Positions 22,787 to 33,212 of a stretch of 64,000 nucleotides of DNA are shown here, one piece after another. The position numbers and the translations under genes were made by a program. Source of the stretch: Cellulophaga sp. Hel_I_12. GTDB lineage: Bacteria > Bacteroidota > Bacteroidia > Flavobacteriales > Flavobacteriaceae. The stretch is from the NCBI RefSeq assembly GCF_000799565.1, contig NZ_JUHB01000001.1, positions 1,677,501 through 1,741,500 of the forward strand, given 5' to 3'. Each line of letters begins with the position of its first letter. The first letter of the stretch is position 1. Below the pieces are notes generated by a model, which had not been told where the DNA came from, ran no database searches, and saw only the letters and a program-made list of their open reading frames with translations.

Positions 22787-24478
22787 ATGCAACTTTCAGA
22801 ACAAGAAGTCATCCGAAGAGAAAAACTTACCAAATTACGTGAAATTGGTATTAATCCTTATCCAGCAGCTTTATACCCTGTTGACACTACCTCTAAAACT
22901 ATAAAAAATGCCTATCAAGAAGGTAAAAAGGTAGTTGTTGCAGGTAGATTAATGCGAAAAAAAATTCAAGGAAAAGCTTCTTTTGCAGAATTACAAGATA
23001 GCGAAGGTCGTGTTCAATTGTATTTTAACAGAGATGAAATTTGTCCAGAAGACGACCATTCTAAATACAACGATGTTTTTAAAAAACTACTTGATTTAGG
23101 GGATATTATTGGCGTTGAAGGTGAATTGTTTACGACACAGGTAGGCGAAAAAACGGTGCTTGTAAAAAACTTTACGATATTATGTAAAGCCTTACGACCA
23201 CTACCTTTACCTAAAGTTGATCCAGACGGAAAAGTACACGACGAGTTTAATGATCCCGAATTACGCTACCGGCAACGTTATGTAGATTTAATTGTAAATC
23301 CACAGGTAAAAGAAACCTTCATTAAAAGAACAAAAATAACCAATAGTATTCGTCAGTTTTTTAATGATAGAGAATATCTAGAAGTTGAAACTCCTATTCT
23401 GCAACCCATTCCTGGAGGGGCAGCAGCTCGCCCATTTTTAACACACCACAATGCTTTAAACATCCCATTGTATTTGCGTATTGCCAATGAATTATACTTA
23501 AAACGTTTAATTGTGGGTGGTTTTGATGGCGTCTATGAATTCTCTAAAGATTTTAGAAATGAAGGAATGGACAGAACACATAATCCAGAATTTACGGTTA
23601 TGGAATTATATGTTGCCTACAAAGACTACCATTGGATGATGGATATGACCGAACAACTTCTTGAAAAAGTAGCCATAGATGCCAATGGAAAATCTCAGGT
23701 TCAAGTTGGCAAGAACATGATAGAATTTAAAGCACCCTATCCTAGAATTCCAATTTTAGCCGCCATAAAAGAGCATACTGGCTATGATGTTGCTGGCAAA
23801 ACAGATATTGAACTCAGAGAGATTGCGAAAAAATTAGGCTTAGAAGTTGACGACACTATGGGTGTAGGGAAACTTATTGATGAAATATTTGGTGAAAAGT
23901 GTGAGCACTTTTATGTGCAACCCACATTTATTACCGATTATCCAAAAGAAATGAGCCCCCTAACCAAAGAACATAGAGATAACCCTGAATTAACAGAACG
24001 TTTTGAGTTGATGGTCAATGGAAAAGAATTGGCGAATTGCTATTCTGAGCTTAATGACCCTATTGATCAAAGAGAACGATTTGAAGAGCAACTGCGCTTG
24101 TCTGCAAAAGGGGATGATGAAGCCATGTTTATTGATCAAGATTTTATCAGGGCTTTAGAATACGGTATGCCACCAACAAGTGGCATTGGTATTGGTATTG
24201 ATCGTTTAGTGATGTTGATGACAAATAATTCTTCTATACAAGAAGTTTTATTCTTCCCACAGATGCGACCAGAGAAAAAGCAGGTTGAATTATCTGAAAA
24301 TGAAAAAGTTATTTTTGACATCTTAAAGAAAGAAAAAGAAATGTCATTAAATGCCCTCAAAGAAGCTTCTGGCTTAAGCAATAAAGCATGGGACAAAAGC
24401 TTAAAAGCCATGAACAAAACTGGAGTTACTAAGGTAACAAAGACTGATAACGACTTAATAGTATCACTACAAGAATAA
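22787..24478 (+). CDS. lysS: Lysyl-tRNA synthetase, class II, with C-terminal extension
   Basis: The 563-residue enzyme charges tRNA-Lys. An N-terminal OB-fold (about 50-150) binds the anticodon. The class II core has motif 1 ([19 protein letters not shown], near 198-212), motif 2 ([15 protein letters not shown]) and motif 3 ([13 protein letters not shown]). About 65 residues after motif 3 form an extra helical, winged-helix-like tail ([13 protein letters not shown] ... [15 protein letters not shown]) that E. coli LysS lacks. A strong -7 promoter box precedes it and a terminator follows. Confidence 0.97.
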   Translation: MQLSEQEVIRREKLTKLREIGINPYPAALYPVDTTSKTIKNAYQEGKKVVVAGRLMRKKIQGKASFAELQDSEGRVQLYFNRDEICPEDDHSKYNDVFKKLLDLGDIIGVEGELFTTQVGEKTVLVKNFTILCKALRPLPLPKVDPDGKVHDEFNDPELRYRQRYVDLIVNPQVKETFIKRTKITNSIRQFFNDREYLEVETPILQPIPGGAAARPFLTHHNALNIPLYLRIANELYLKRLIVGGFDGVYEFSKDFRNEGMDRTHNPEFTVMELYVAYKDYHWMMDMTEQLLEKVAIDANGKSQVQVGKNMIEFKAPYPRIPILAAIKEHTGYDVAGKTDIELREIAKKLGLEVDDTMGVGKLIDEIFGEKCEHFYVQPTFITDYPKEMSPLTKEHRDNPELTERFELMVNGKELANCYSELNDPIDQRERFEEQLRLSAKGDDEAMFIDQDFIRALEYGMPPTSGIGIGIDRLVMLMTNNSSIQEVLFFPQMRPEKKQVELSENEKVIFDILKKEKEMSLNALKEASGLSNKAWDKSLKAMNKTGVTKVTKTDNDLIVSLQE

Positions 24479-24492
24479 ACTTTTAAATAAAA

Positions 24493-24534
24493 ACACAAAA
24501 AGGAGAAAATACTTTTATTTTCTCCTTTTTGTGT
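24493..24534. terminator. Terminator hairpin after lysS
   Basis: An 18-bp near-perfect stem (ACACAAAAAGGAGAAAAT with its complement) has a T-rich right arm. It should stop lysS transcripts. The following 330 bp up to the metalloprotease gene are AT-rich and hold only promoter-like TATTTTTG/TTAATTTG matches. Confidence 0.8.
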
Positions 24535-24861
24535 ATAAAATACGTACCTGTACTATTTTAAAAAATCAACAAAGCCTCTGAGTAACAGAAGCTTTGACTG
24601 GACTAACTCAAATAAAAGAATACTTCTACGCTTTTTTTATTGATTTTCAAATATACCATTATAGACAGTTCATTTCATAAAATATTACTTATTTTTTTAA
24701 TTTTTAACATTTTATTTACATTAACTGCGTTAAAAGCTATTTTTATTTAACATTTTATTTTTGTGGTTGCATTTTTTAGGCACTCCATTAAGAAATACTT
24801 AACATTAATTTGATTTTTATTTTATTAATTTGAAATGAACTAATTAAACTATTCTACTAAA

Positions 24862-27339
24862 ATGATTAAAAATGTAATACAAAGATCTCTCTTTGTGGTA
24901 ATGTTGGTAGGTTGTTTTTCGACAACCGAAGCACAAATTTTCAAGAAGAAAAATAAAAAGCCTGAGGCAAAAACCGAAGCCCCAGCCGCAAAAAAAGGAG
25001 GAATTCTTCCTTATGATAAAGTGATCACTAAAGATGCCAAAACAGACAAAGGTTTGTTTGATGTTCACGAAATAGATAGTAAATATTTCTATGAAATTCC
25101 TGATTCTTTGTTCAACAAAGAAATGTTAATGGTTAGCCGTATTTCAAAAACAGCCACTGGTATTGGTTTTGGAGGTGGAAAAATAAACACTCAAGTATTA
25201 CGTTGGGAAAAAAAAGATAAAAAAGTGCTTTTACGTGTGGTTTCACATGATATTGTTGCTTCAGATTCATTGCCAGTGCATGAAGCCGTTGTAAATTCTA
25301 ATTTCGAACCCGTACTCTATGCTTTTGACATAAAAGCCTTTAAAAAAGACTCCATAAAGTCAGCTACTGTAATTGACGTTACTGATCTTTTTGAAAAAGA
25401 TGTAAATGCTTTAGGCATGCCAGATTTTTATAAAAAGCAGTATAAAGTTTCACGATTAGATGGTGACAGAAGTTATATTGAGTCTCTAAAAAGTTATCCT
25501 TTAAATATTGAAGCCAGACACGTAAAGACCTATGCTGCTGGTGATGCACCATCTAACGGAGATTTGGGGTCTATATCTATAGAAATCAACAATTCTATGA
25601 TACTTTTACCCGCAGAACCTATGAAAAGACGTTATTTTGATGAACGTGTAGGTTGGTTTGCTCGTGGTCAAGTAGATTACGGTTTAGAAGCTCAAGAAAG
25701 CAAAACTGTTCGATATTTAGATCGTTGGAGACTTGAAGTTAAAGACGAAGATGTAGAAAAATTTAAGAGAGGTGAACTGGTTGAGCCTAAAAAGCAGATT
25801 ATTTATTATGTTGATAGAGCAACTCCAAAAGAATGGGTACCTTTTATAAAGCAAGGTATCGAAGATTGGCAAATTGCGTTCGAAGCGGCAGGTTTTAAAA
25901 ATGCAATTATTGCAAAAGAGCCCCCTACTGCAGCAGAAGATCCAGAATGGTCTCCTGAAGACGTGCGTTATTCTGTGGTTCGTTATTTAGCTTCTCCAAT
26001 CCCTAATGCCAACGGACCTCACGTTAGTGATCCAAGAACTGGTGAAATTTTAGAATCAGACATTAACTGGTATCATAATGTAATGACCCTATTGCGTAAC
26101 TGGTTTTTTGTACAAACTGCTGCCATTAATGAAGATGCCAGAGGTGTTGCCTTTAAAACAGAAGTTATGGGACGTTTAATTCGTTTTGTTTCTTCGCACG
26201 AAGTTGGTCATACCTTAGGTTTACCGCATAACATGGGTAGTAGTGTTGCCTATCCCGTAGATTCTTTACGTTCTGCTTCCTTTACTAAAAAATATGGTAC
26301 AGCCCCATCAATTATGGATTACGCACGTTTTAATTATGTTGCGCAACCAGGTGATGAAGGTGTTGCTTTAATGCCAGAAATTGGTATTTATGATAAATAT
26401 TCAATTAGCTGGGGATACCGTCCTATTTTTGATAAAACGGCAGAAGACGAAAAGGCCGTTTTAGATAGCTGGATTTTAAAACATGCTGGAGACCCATTAT
26501 ATCGTTTTGGACGTCAACAAGGAGAAGTTATTGACCCAAGTTCACAAACAGAAGATCTAGGTGATGATGCTGTTAAAGCAAGCATGTACGGTATCGCTAA
26601 CTTAAAGCGTATTGTTCCAAACATAAGCACATGGATTGCTGAAGATGGTAAAAATTATGATGATTTAGGAACGCTTTACGAGCAAGTATTAGGGCAATAC
26701 AATCGCTACATGGGTCATGTATCGAATAACATTGGTGGTGTTTATGAAATATATAAGGCCTTTGGACAAGATGGAGCCGTGTATACACCAGTTGCTAAGG
26801 AACGTCAAAAAAATAGTTTAGACTTTGTTCAAAAACAATTATTTGAAACTCCAGAATGGTTATTAGATCAAGATATCTTTAATAAAATTGAAGCTTCAGG
26901 TTCTGTAGAACGCTTGCGTTCTATTCAAGTAAGAACCTTGGATAATATTTTGAACCTAGGTAAAATGTCTCGTATGATCGAAAATGAAACGGTACATGGC
27001 AAAGATGCTTATGCTTTAACTGAGATGATGAAAGATCTTAGAACTGGTATTTGGGCTGAGCTTTCAAGAGGATCTAAAATAGACACCTACCGTAGAAATC
27101 TACAAAAAGGACATATTGATAGATTAGGTTATTTGATGACTGCTGAAAACCAAAGCTCTAGAAGAGGTTCTAGCGCTATTAATACTAGCCAATCTGATAT
27201 TAGATCAGTAGCTAGAGCAGAATTAAATACCTTAAGAGCCGCGGTTAGAAGTGCCATTTCAAGAACCTCTGATAGCATGAGTAAATATCACTTACAGGAT
27301 GCTGTTGAACGTATTGATATGATTTTAGACCCTAAATAA
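24862..27339 (+). CDS. Secreted zinc metalloprotease (DUF5117/DUF4953 family)
   Basis: This 825-residue protein has a signal peptide (residues 1-22, ending STTEAQ). A Lys/Glu/Ala-rich linker follows. The DUF5117-type region spans about 90-270. The catalytic region has the metzincin zinc site HEVGHTLGLPH starting at residue 446 (HExxHxxGxxH), followed by a Met-turn-like SIMDYARFNYV. The C-terminal DUF4953-like helical part completes it. It should cleave proteins in the periplasm or outside the cell; the substrate is unknown. It is transcribed alone, with long non-coding flanks on both sides. Confidence 0.9.
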   Translation: MIKNVIQRSLFVVMLVGCFSTTEAQIFKKKNKKPEAKTEAPAAKKGGILPYDKVITKDAKTDKGLFDVHEIDSKYFYEIPDSLFNKEMLMVSRISKTATGIGFGGGKINTQVLRWEKKDKKVLLRVVSHDIVASDSLPVHEAVVNSNFEPVLYAFDIKAFKKDSIKSATVIDVTDLFEKDVNALGMPDFYKKQYKVSRLDGDRSYIESLKSYPLNIEARHVKTYAAGDAPSNGDLGSISIEINNSMILLPAEPMKRRYFDERVGWFARGQVDYGLEAQESKTVRYLDRWRLEVKDEDVEKFKRGELVEPKKQIIYYVDRATPKEWVPFIKQGIEDWQIAFEAAGFKNAIIAKEPPTAAEDPEWSPEDVRYSVVRYLASPIPNANGPHVSDPRTGEILESDINWYHNVMTLLRNWFFVQTAAINEDARGVAFKTEVMGRLIRFVSSHEVGHTLGLPHNMGSSVAYPVDSLRSASFTKKYGTAPSIMDYARFNYVAQPGDEGVALMPEIGIYDKYSISWGYRPIFDKTAEDEKAVLDSWILKHAGDPLYRFGRQQGEVIDPSSQTEDLGDDAVKASMYGIANLKRIVPNISTWIAEDGKNYDDLGTLYEQVLGQYNRYMGHVSNNIGGVYEIYKAFGQDGAVYTPVAKERQKNSLDFVQKQLFETPEWLLDQDIFNKIEASGSVERLRSIQVRTLDNILNLGKMSRMIENETVHGKDAYALTEMMKDLRTGIWAELSRGSKIDTYRRNLQKGHIDRLGYLMTAENQSSRRGSSAINTSQSDIRSVARAELNTLRAAVRSAISRTSDSMSKYHLQDAVERIDMILDPK

Positions 27340-27358
27340 ACTCATAAAAATTTAAGTT

Positions 27359-27467
27359 AAAGATCAATTTTTATAGCTTTAGACTACTGGCGTTAAGTTT
27401 TTTTTAAAAATCACTTAACCGTTTACCCGCAGTACTCTTCAACTAAGCTATAGAAATTGGTCTTTTT
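27359..27467 (+). repeat. Long imperfect inverted repeat after the metalloprotease gene
   Basis: The left arm at 27359-27382 (AAAGATCAATTTTTATAGCTT...) pairs with the right arm at about 27444-27466 over roughly 23 positions with few mismatches. A second inner pairing (TTAAGT/ACTTAA) lies between. The right arm ends in CTTTTTTCTTTT. It could act as a terminator or a 3' mRNA-stabilising hairpin. Confidence 0.6.
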
Positions 27468-27857
27468 TCTTTTCATCTTCTGAGCAAATGGCCTTATGGC
27501 ATACTTTTGGGCAAAGAGTTAAACCCCAGAAATCATGTCACATACCACTAAATGCCTACTATTACTATCCTTATTTTAAATTTCTTGTTTAGTGTTCCTT
27601 GGTACGGATACTTAAAACAACACAGAACAAGAGCTTAGCACTACACCCCTAAAACAATTAAACTTACTAGTGTTTCATTGGTAGAATATTTTGTATAAAC
27701 AAGCTATTTCCCTAGCTTTTATCGGTACCCCTTGACTCTTGGCGCTAAAGCATAGTACACCACAATAAATGAATGATTCAGCTACAAAAAGAATTCATTT
27801 CACAACAATTAGGAGAAACGCCTATTTCTTTTCATTAACTTTAGCATCCCAAATTAC
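27468..27857. other. Intergenic stretch without recognisable gene
   Basis: About 390 bp follow the long inverted repeat. No open frame has a start, signal peptide or family features, and no RNA gene or repeat was recognised. Confidence 0.45.
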
Positions 27858-28061
27858 TTGAATATGAAACCTAAATTTAAAAGTTTACTTTACTTATGTT
27901 CCTTTGCTGTATGCGCTATCTTTTATCATCAGATGGAAGAAACTCCTGCACATGAAGAAGTTGCCACTACTAAATTCGCAGCTAATGAAGGCTTAGAAAA
28001 TAAAACAAGTGACGTTAGTCCTTTAGAATACAAAAAAAATACCTACGAAAACCTAAACTAA
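27858..28061 (+). CDS. Small exported or membrane-anchored protein, unknown
   Basis: This 67-residue protein has a basic N terminus (MNMKPKFK) and one hydrophobic segment (SLLYLCSFAVCAIFY). An acidic, polar tail with the sequence PLEYKKNTYENLN follows. A strong terminator 29 bp past the stop supports a real transcription unit. No family was recognised. Confidence 0.55.
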   Translation: MNMKPKFKSLLYLCSFAVCAIFYHQMEETPAHEEVATTKFAANEGLENKTSDVSPLEYKKNTYENLN

Positions 28062-28089
28062 AGCTCAAGCAGCTCTTAGATTATCATAA

Positions 28090-28124
28090 ATCAGCAAACA
28101 TACCGTGTTTGCTGATTTTTTTTT
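28090..28124 (+). terminator. Rho-independent terminator
   Basis: An 11-bp perfect stem ATCAGCAAACA / TGTTTGCTGAT with a 5-nt loop is followed by nine or more T. It ends the unit of the 67-residue protein. Confidence 0.9.
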
Positions 28125-28220
28125 AAGGATAGTGTTAAAAAACTACTAATACCAACAAGCTAACTTAAACCTTTTGCACCTAAGCTAGTCCTAAAGGTAT
28201 AATCTTAAAAAATAAAAATT

Positions 28221-28649
28221 ATGAAAAAATTAGTTTTAATCCTGACTGCCTTAATAAGTTTAAACGGATTCGCACAAAGAAGGGGCGGAGAAAAATTGAG
28301 TCCTGAACAAATGGCTACCCTAAGTACAAAAAAGATGACATTAGCTTTAGATCTGAACGAAAGTCAGCAAGCTAAAGTATATGAATTAAACTTAGAAAAT
28401 GCATCCAAAAGGCTGTCAAAACAAACTGAACTAAAAGCATTAAGAGCCAGTGACGACCGTAAAAAACCCACAAAAGACGAGCAATTCGCCATGCAATCAG
28501 CAATGCTCGATCATCAAATAGCTCAAAAAGCCAAAATGGAAGCTATTTTAAATAAAGATCAGTTTACTAAATGGGAAAAAATGCAGCAACAGCAAAAAAG
28601 AAAAATGATAAAAAAAGAGGGGCCTAGAAAAGGAAGAAATCAAAGATAG
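28221..28649 (+). CDS. Exported Spy/CpxP- or DUF4890-like helical protein
   Basis: This 142-residue protein has a signal peptide (LILTALISLNGFAQ). The mature part is almost entirely charged helix. It contains LSPEQMATLSTKKMTLALDL and LNESQQAKVYELN, followed by a Lys/Arg-rich tail (KKEGPRKGRNQR). The two-helix layout with ExQ-type motifs resembles Spy/CpxP (LTxxQ) and flavobacterial DUF4890 proteins, which bind unfolded proteins or metals in the periplasm. The role is inferred from the fold only. Confidence 0.65.
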   Translation: MKKLVLILTALISLNGFAQRRGGEKLSPEQMATLSTKKMTLALDLNESQQAKVYELNLENASKRLSKQTELKALRASDDRKKPTKDEQFAMQSAMLDHQIAQKAKMEAILNKDQFTKWEKMQQQQKRKMIKKEGPRKGRNQR

Positions 28650-28671
28650 TCCAAAGCTGTTTTATCTAAAT

Positions 28672-28705
28672 AAAAAAAGAGAAGCCAATAGCTTCTCTTT
28701 TTTTT
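28672..28705. terminator. Bidirectional terminator
   Basis: The stem AAAAAAAGAGAAGC / GCTTCTCTTTTTTTT has a CAATA loop. It lies between two converging genes (the Spy-like protein and hemL) and has the A and T tracts needed to work both ways. Confidence 0.9.
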
Positions 28706-28719
28706 ATACCTATGTTTCA

Positions 28720-30009
28720 TTATTTAAGTGAGGGCGCAATTGTTGCTAATGCCTTAATCGTCGCGTCAATATCCTCATAAGAAAGGGCATCGTTTAAGAA
28801 ATAACTTTCGAAAGCACTTGGTGGTAAATACACTCCGTTTTGCAACATTCCGTGAAAATATTTTTTAAAAGTTTCGTTATTTCCTTTTGCGGATGAAGCA
28901 AAATCGACTACTGGAGTCGCTGTAAAATGAACAGAAATCATACTTCCAAATCTATTTATTTGATGCTCTATGCCGTGCTCTTTTAATACTTTTTCTAAAC
29001 CTTTATGTAAATAGGCAGTTTTATCTGCTAGACTTCTAAAAACATCTGGGTTGTTGTTCAATTCGGTTAACATCGCTAAGCCAGCACTCATAGCTAAGGG
29101 GTTTCCACTAAGTGTTCCTGCTTGGTATACTGGACCCTCAGGCGCTAAATAACCCATAATCTCGTTCCTGGCAGCGAAAGCACCAACAGGCAAACCACCA
29201 CCAATAACCTTCCCGAACGTAACAATATCCGCAGCGATACCCAACACTTCTTGCGCACCACCTTTTCCCAAGCGAAAACCAGTCATTACCTCATCAAATA
29301 TTAATAAAATATGCTCTTGGGTACATAATTCTCTTAATCCTTTAATAAAAGCTTCATCGGGAACAATACAACCCATATTTCCCGCCACTGGCTCAATAAT
29401 TACAGCTGCTATTTCTCGCTTATTAGCAGCTACCAAGGCTTGAACACTTTCTAAATCGTTATAATTGGCTAACAAGGTATCTTTTGCTGTTCCTTGAGTA
29501 ACACCAGGACTGTTGGGTGAACCAAAGGTCACTGCTCCACTACCGGCTTGAATTAAAAAAGAATCTGAATGGCCATGATAACAACCAGAAAACTTAATGA
29601 TTTTATCTTTTCCTGTAAAACCCCGCGCCAACCTTACGGCACTCATACAAGCTTCTGTACCACTATTTACAAATCTAATTTTATCGATATTAGGCACCAT
29701 AGAAACAGCTAGTTTCGCTAATTGTGTTTCTATTTCGGTGGGCATTCCAAACGAAGTACCTTTTTTTGCTTTTTCGATCACCGCATTTATCACAGGCTCG
29801 TAAGCATGACCCAAAATTAAGGGGCCCCAAGAAGAGATATAATCAATTAAACGGTTGTCATCCACATCTGTCAAATAGGCTCCCTTCGCTTCTTTCACAA
29901 AAATAGGCGTTCCACCTACAGCCTTGAAGGCTCTTACAGGTGAATTTACACCTCCTGGAATATAGTTTTGTGCTTCATTAAAAAGTTGACTACTTCTTTG
30001 GTATTGCAT
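28720..30009 (-). CDS. hemL: Glutamate-1-semialdehyde 2,1-aminomutase
   Basis: The 429-residue PLP enzyme converts glutamate-1-semialdehyde to 5-aminolevulinate in the C5 haem pathway. The PLP lysine is Lys267 in [13 protein letters not shown], close to Lys265 in E. coli. The [10 protein letters not shown] (cofactor-binding Asp) and [15 protein letters not shown] motifs are present, and the length is standard. It is last in a minus-strand run with the glucosaminidase gene, 5 bp apart. No other haem genes are adjacent. Confidence 0.97.
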   Translation of the reverse strand: MQYQRSSQLFNEAQNYIPGGVNSPVRAFKAVGGTPIFVKEAKGAYLTDVDDNRLIDYISSWGPLILGHAYEPVINAVIEKAKKGTSFGMPTEIETQLAKLAVSMVPNIDKIRFVNSGTEACMSAVRLARGFTGKDKIIKFSGCYHGHSDSFLIQAGSGAVTFGSPNSPGVTQGTAKDTLLANYNDLESVQALVAANKREIAAVIIEPVAGNMGCIVPDEAFIKGLRELCTQEHILLIFDEVMTGFRLGKGGAQEVLGIAADIVTFGKVIGGGLPVGAFAARNEIMGYLAPEGPVYQAGTLSGNPLAMSAGLAMLTELNNNPDVFRSLADKTAYLHKGLEKVLKEHGIEHQINRFGSMISVHFTATPVVDFASSAKGNNETFKKYFHGMLQNGVYLPPSAFESYFLNDALSYEDIDATIKALATIAPSLK

Positions 30010-30014
30010 TCTTT

Positions 30015-30845
30015 TTATTTTTTTACAGATTTAATAGTCAATTTTTGTCCAACACTAAGGCTACTGCTTTTTAAATTATTTGCTTCCATAATGTCATCTA
30101 CCGAGACAAAATAGGTTCTAGAGATAGAATATAAGGTATCGCCTTTTACCACGGTATGCGAATTAAGCTCATATTGTTTGGGTTCTCTTTTAACAACATA
30201 ACCTTCATTTACAACATTATCATCGTATTTATGGAGGTCGTAACGTTCTATAAAAGAAATTAATTTACTCGGATATTTATAATCTGTCGCATAGCCAGCC
30301 TTTTTTAATCCGTGCGCCCATCCACGATAATCATTGGTATCTAAATCAAATAAAAAAGCGTATCGCGCTCTACTGGTTAAAAAAAGACTGTGATCTCTAA
30401 AAGAATACATCGGGTGATTGTATTTTCTAAAACATTCTCCCTTCTCATCGTCATCATGAAAATCGTACTCGCCTTCCCAGCCTTTATGACATTTAATTCC
30501 GAAATGATTATTGGTTTTTTTAACCAATGCACTTTTACCAAAGCCACTTTCTAAAATACCTTGCGCTAGCGTAATGCTCGCTGGTATACCGTAGGCTTTC
30601 ATTTCAAATTGAGCTATTTCTGCAAAGGTGTCAATATAGTCCTCTACTGAATTGATGGGAAATTCAATAAATTTTCCTGAATCCTCGGGGAGTAGATAAA
30701 CAGATTTGCTTTCGTTTACCGGGGAAGTCATCGTTGGGGTTTCACTCACCGAATTTGGTTTTTTACTGTAGGAAACCGTACGTTTTTTAGCTTTACAAGA
30801 GGCAAAAAAAACAAGTAAAATAAGTACTATAATTTTTTTCATCAT
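30015..30845 (-). CDS. Glucosaminidase-domain lipoprotein with LysM
   Basis: This 276-residue protein has a lipoprotein signal ([12 protein letters not shown]). A glucosaminidase domain (about 80-210) carries the FlgJ-like pattern [15 protein letters not shown] with the likely catalytic Glu, then [10 protein letters not shown] LysM domain at about 225-272 ([19 protein letters not shown]) should bind peptidoglycan. It likely cuts N-acetylglucosaminyl bonds in the cell wall, for remodelling or division. It overlaps the upstream deaminase-like gene by 4 bp (ATGA) and is followed by hemL. Confidence 0.9.
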   Translation of the reverse strand: MMKKIIVLILLVFFASCKAKKRTVSYSKKPNSVSETPTMTSPVNESKSVYLLPEDSGKFIEFPINSVEDYIDTFAEIAQFEMKAYGIPASITLAQGILESGFGKSALVKKTNNHFGIKCHKGWEGEYDFHDDDEKGECFRKYNHPMYSFRDHSLFLTSRARYAFLFDLDTNDYRGWAHGLKKAGYATDYKYPSKLISFIERYDLHKYDDNVVNEGYVVKREPKQYELNSHTVVKGDTLYSISRTYFVSVDDIMEANNLKSSSLSVGQKLTIKSVKK

Positions 30846-31768
30846 ACCATCAATAAGGGTAAATTTTTCTTTTCTAGTTTTAAATTCATGCCTAAAACAC
30901 CCTGTAAACCTCCAGAATGAATGGCTAGAATTTTGGTGTTGGGTTTAAAATAATCATTTTGTATTAAATCTACTAACCCAAACATCATTTTTCCAGTATA
31001 AACGGGATCCAGAGGTATGGTAGTTTCTCGTTTAAAATTATTCATAAAATGAATTAGCGTTTCATCGACTTTTCCATAGCCACCAAAATGATAATCCGTT
31101 ATCAAATCCCAATTGTTCTGCACTGCAAATTTACGAATATCTTTCTTTAGAAAATCACCTTTCAGGGCAGGAAAACCAATAACTTTTTGATGGTCCTTCG
31201 CTGAATTACTAATCCCCGCTATAGTTCCACCTGTGCCTACGCAGCTACAAATAACATCAAAAAAAGCATCTTTTTTAGTTAAAATTTCTTCACAGCCTTT
31301 TACCGCTAATTCATTTGTGCCACCCTCAGGAAGGCTATAAAAATCTCCAAATTCTTCTTTTAATTCATTTTGTACTTTCTCTGTATGCTTTTCGCGATAC
31401 CAGGATCTCGAAACAAATTTAAAAGCCATACCCTGATCATGCGCAAATTTTAAAGTGGGATTCTCTTGCCACTTGTCTATTAATTCTTCACCACGTACTA
31501 CACCAATCGTTTTTAAATTAGCCATCTTACCTGCATAGGCAGTAGCGGCAATATGATTGCTATAAGCACCACCAAAGGTAATTAAATTAGCACATCCTAA
31601 TCGCTTTGCTTCTACTAAATTATATTTGAGTTTTCGATATTTGTTCCCCGAAATAAAGGGGTGTATTTCATCTTCTCGCTTGATAAAGAGCGAAATATTT
31701 TTCTTTGTTAAAAGAGGAAGAATTACTTTTTGGTTACTACTTTCCACTAGACATCTTTGAAGGCTCAA
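30842..31768 (-). CDS. PLP-dependent ACC deaminase/D-cysteine desulfhydrase family protein
   Basis: This 308-residue fold-type II PLP enzyme has its PLP lysine in SGNKYRKLKY (about residue 43), then TFGGAYSNHI and the phosphate-binding loop CVGTGGTIAG. The family includes 1-aminocyclopropane-1-carboxylate deaminase and D-cysteine desulfhydrase; which substrate is used cannot be read from sequence. Both ends overlap neighbours by 4 bp, so it is co-translated with the glucosaminidase and the HEHIH membrane protein. The functional link to cell-wall genes is unclear. Confidence 0.85.
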   Translation of the reverse strand: MSLQRCLVESSNQKVILPLLTKKNISLFIKREDEIHPFISGNKYRKLKYNLVEAKRLGCANLITFGGAYSNHIAATAYAGKMANLKTIGVVRGEELIDKWQENPTLKFAHDQGMAFKFVSRSWYREKHTEKVQNELKEEFGDFYSLPEGGTNELAVKGCEEILTKKDAFFDVICSCVGTGGTIAGISNSAKDHQKVIGFPALKGDFLKKDIRKFAVQNNWDLITDYHFGGYGKVDETLIHFMNNFKRETTIPLDPVYTGKMMFGLVDLIQNDYFKPNTKILAIHSGGLQGVLGMNLKLEKKNLPLLMV

Positions 31769-32088
31769 AGATATTTAATAAAGCTGAAAGGTTTTCGTTG
31801 TGAAGCATAATTTAAATGAACTTCATTGGCATAAGCCTCGCGCTCAAAACTAATATTTTGATAGGCTTTATAGGTGTCTAAATACCAAAGAGATCGCAAC
31901 AACCACTCTAGTACATACAACACATAAAAAAAAACCAATAACAACTCTTTTTGCTGCTTGAGGTGTATGTGCTCGTGATGAATTAAAACCGCATCTTTTT
32001 TTAAGGTGCTATTTTTTAGAATTAAAAAAGGCCATAAACTGAGACCAACATAATTCTTATAAAAAAAATACCGCGATACTATTATCAT
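31765..32088 (-). CDS. Small membrane protein with HHEHIH motif, unknown
   Basis: This 107-residue protein is called from the ATG at 32088; an in-frame TTG at 32112 is less likely. It has a hydrophobic N terminus, then LIHHEHIHLKQQKE followed by a membrane segment (LLLVFFYVLYVLEWLL) and FEREAYANE. The HExxH-like motif followed by Glu in a membrane context recalls M48/M56-type peptidases stripped to a minimal core. Enzymatic activity is unproven. It is the first gene of the operon with the deaminase, glucosaminidase and hemL. Confidence 0.7.
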   Translation of the reverse strand: MIIVSRYFFYKNYVGLSLWPFLILKNSTLKKDAVLIHHEHIHLKQQKELLLVFFYVLYVLEWLLRSLWYLDTYKAYQNISFEREAYANEVHLNYASQRKPFSFIKYL

Positions 32089-32196
32089 TTTAAAAATTTG
32101 CGTTCCTAACAAATAAACCCACTAGAGCAATGCTAAGCTAATTAATTAGTTTTATGACACACAATGTCGTTGAATGACCTTAAAAAAATATGCTAA

Positions 32197-32418
<222 letters not shown>

Positions 32419-32490
32419 ACTGGCTTATTCGGCATGATTTTTGATTCTATTTTAATAGTATCAATACGAACCCAATTAAAAACAAATGTT

Positions 32491-33084
32491 ATGAAAATAG
32501 TTCAACTTTTAGCCCTTCCCATAGTGGCGCTTTTACTACTTAGCTCTTGTTCTTCTGTACGAGTTGTAGCGGATTATGATGCAAAAACAAATTTTAAAGA
32601 ATATAAAACCTATGCTTTTTATAAAACAGGTATCGATAGAGCGCAAATATCTGATTTAGATAAGAAGAGAATTCTATATGCTATCGAATCAGAAATGGCG
32701 ACCAGAGGTTTTTCAAAATCAGAAAATCCAGATATTTTGGTGAGCATTTTTACCAAAGAAAGTGAACAAGTCGATGTTTTCAACAACAACTTCGGTTGGG
32801 GTTGGGGCGGCATGGGCTGGGGAGGTTTTGGCTGGGGAGGCTGGGGCATGAATCCTTGGATGTGGGGCGGCGGTCTTGGTGGCTGGGGCGGAAACCACGT
32901 TAGTACTCGAACAGAAGGCTCTTTATATATTGACCTCATCGATACCAAAGACAAACAATTGGTTTGGCAAGGAAAAGGCGTAGGCACGCTTAGCAACACC
33001 AAAAATATAGAAAAGAAAGAAGAACAAATTAAGAAATTTGTTTCTGAAATTCTTGAAGCCTATCCACCGATAGTAGCCAACTAA
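32491..33084 (+). CDS. DUF4136 lipoprotein with Gly/Trp-rich insert
   Basis: The 197-residue product is called from the ATG at 32491, which starts a clean lipoprotein signal (LLLLSSCSS). The in-frame ATG at 32434 would add 19 unrelated residues. The DUF4136 fold is recognisable by ADYDAKTNFKEYKTYAF at the N terminus of the mature protein and GTLSNTKNIEKKEEQI at its end. Residues about 110-150 are a Gly/Trp/Met low-complexity stretch (GWGWGGMGWGG) interrupting the domain. It is an outer-membrane or periplasmic lipoprotein of unknown function. Confidence 0.88.
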   Translation: MKIVQLLALPIVALLLLSSCSSVRVVADYDAKTNFKEYKTYAFYKTGIDRAQISDLDKKRILYAIESEMATRGFSKSENPDILVSIFTKESEQVDVFNNNFGWGWGGMGWGGFGWGGWGMNPWMWGGGLGGWGGNHVSTRTEGSLYIDLIDTKDKQLVWQGKGVGTLSNTKNIEKKEEQIKKFVSEILEAYPPIVAN

Positions 33085-33094
33085 AATAGCCTAA

Positions 33095-33120
33095 AAATCC
33101 GCTTGTAAGCGGATTTTTTT
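33095..33120 (+). terminator. Rho-independent terminator
   Basis: The stem AAATCCGCTT / AAGCGGATTT with a GT loop is followed by a T run, 11 bp past the DUF4136 gene stop. Confidence 0.9.
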
Positions 33121-33212
33121 ATGTCCTAAAAAACCAAAAGGTATCAAAACATTCTTAAAGTACCGGTTATTTTGAACTCATTTTGTATCTTTAAATCCGA
33201 AAAAAAAGAACT

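Noticed and set aside
32619-33002. Minus-strand Pro-rich frame of 127 codons
   Set aside because: It is the antisense of the Gly/Trp-rich insert in the DUF4136 gene.
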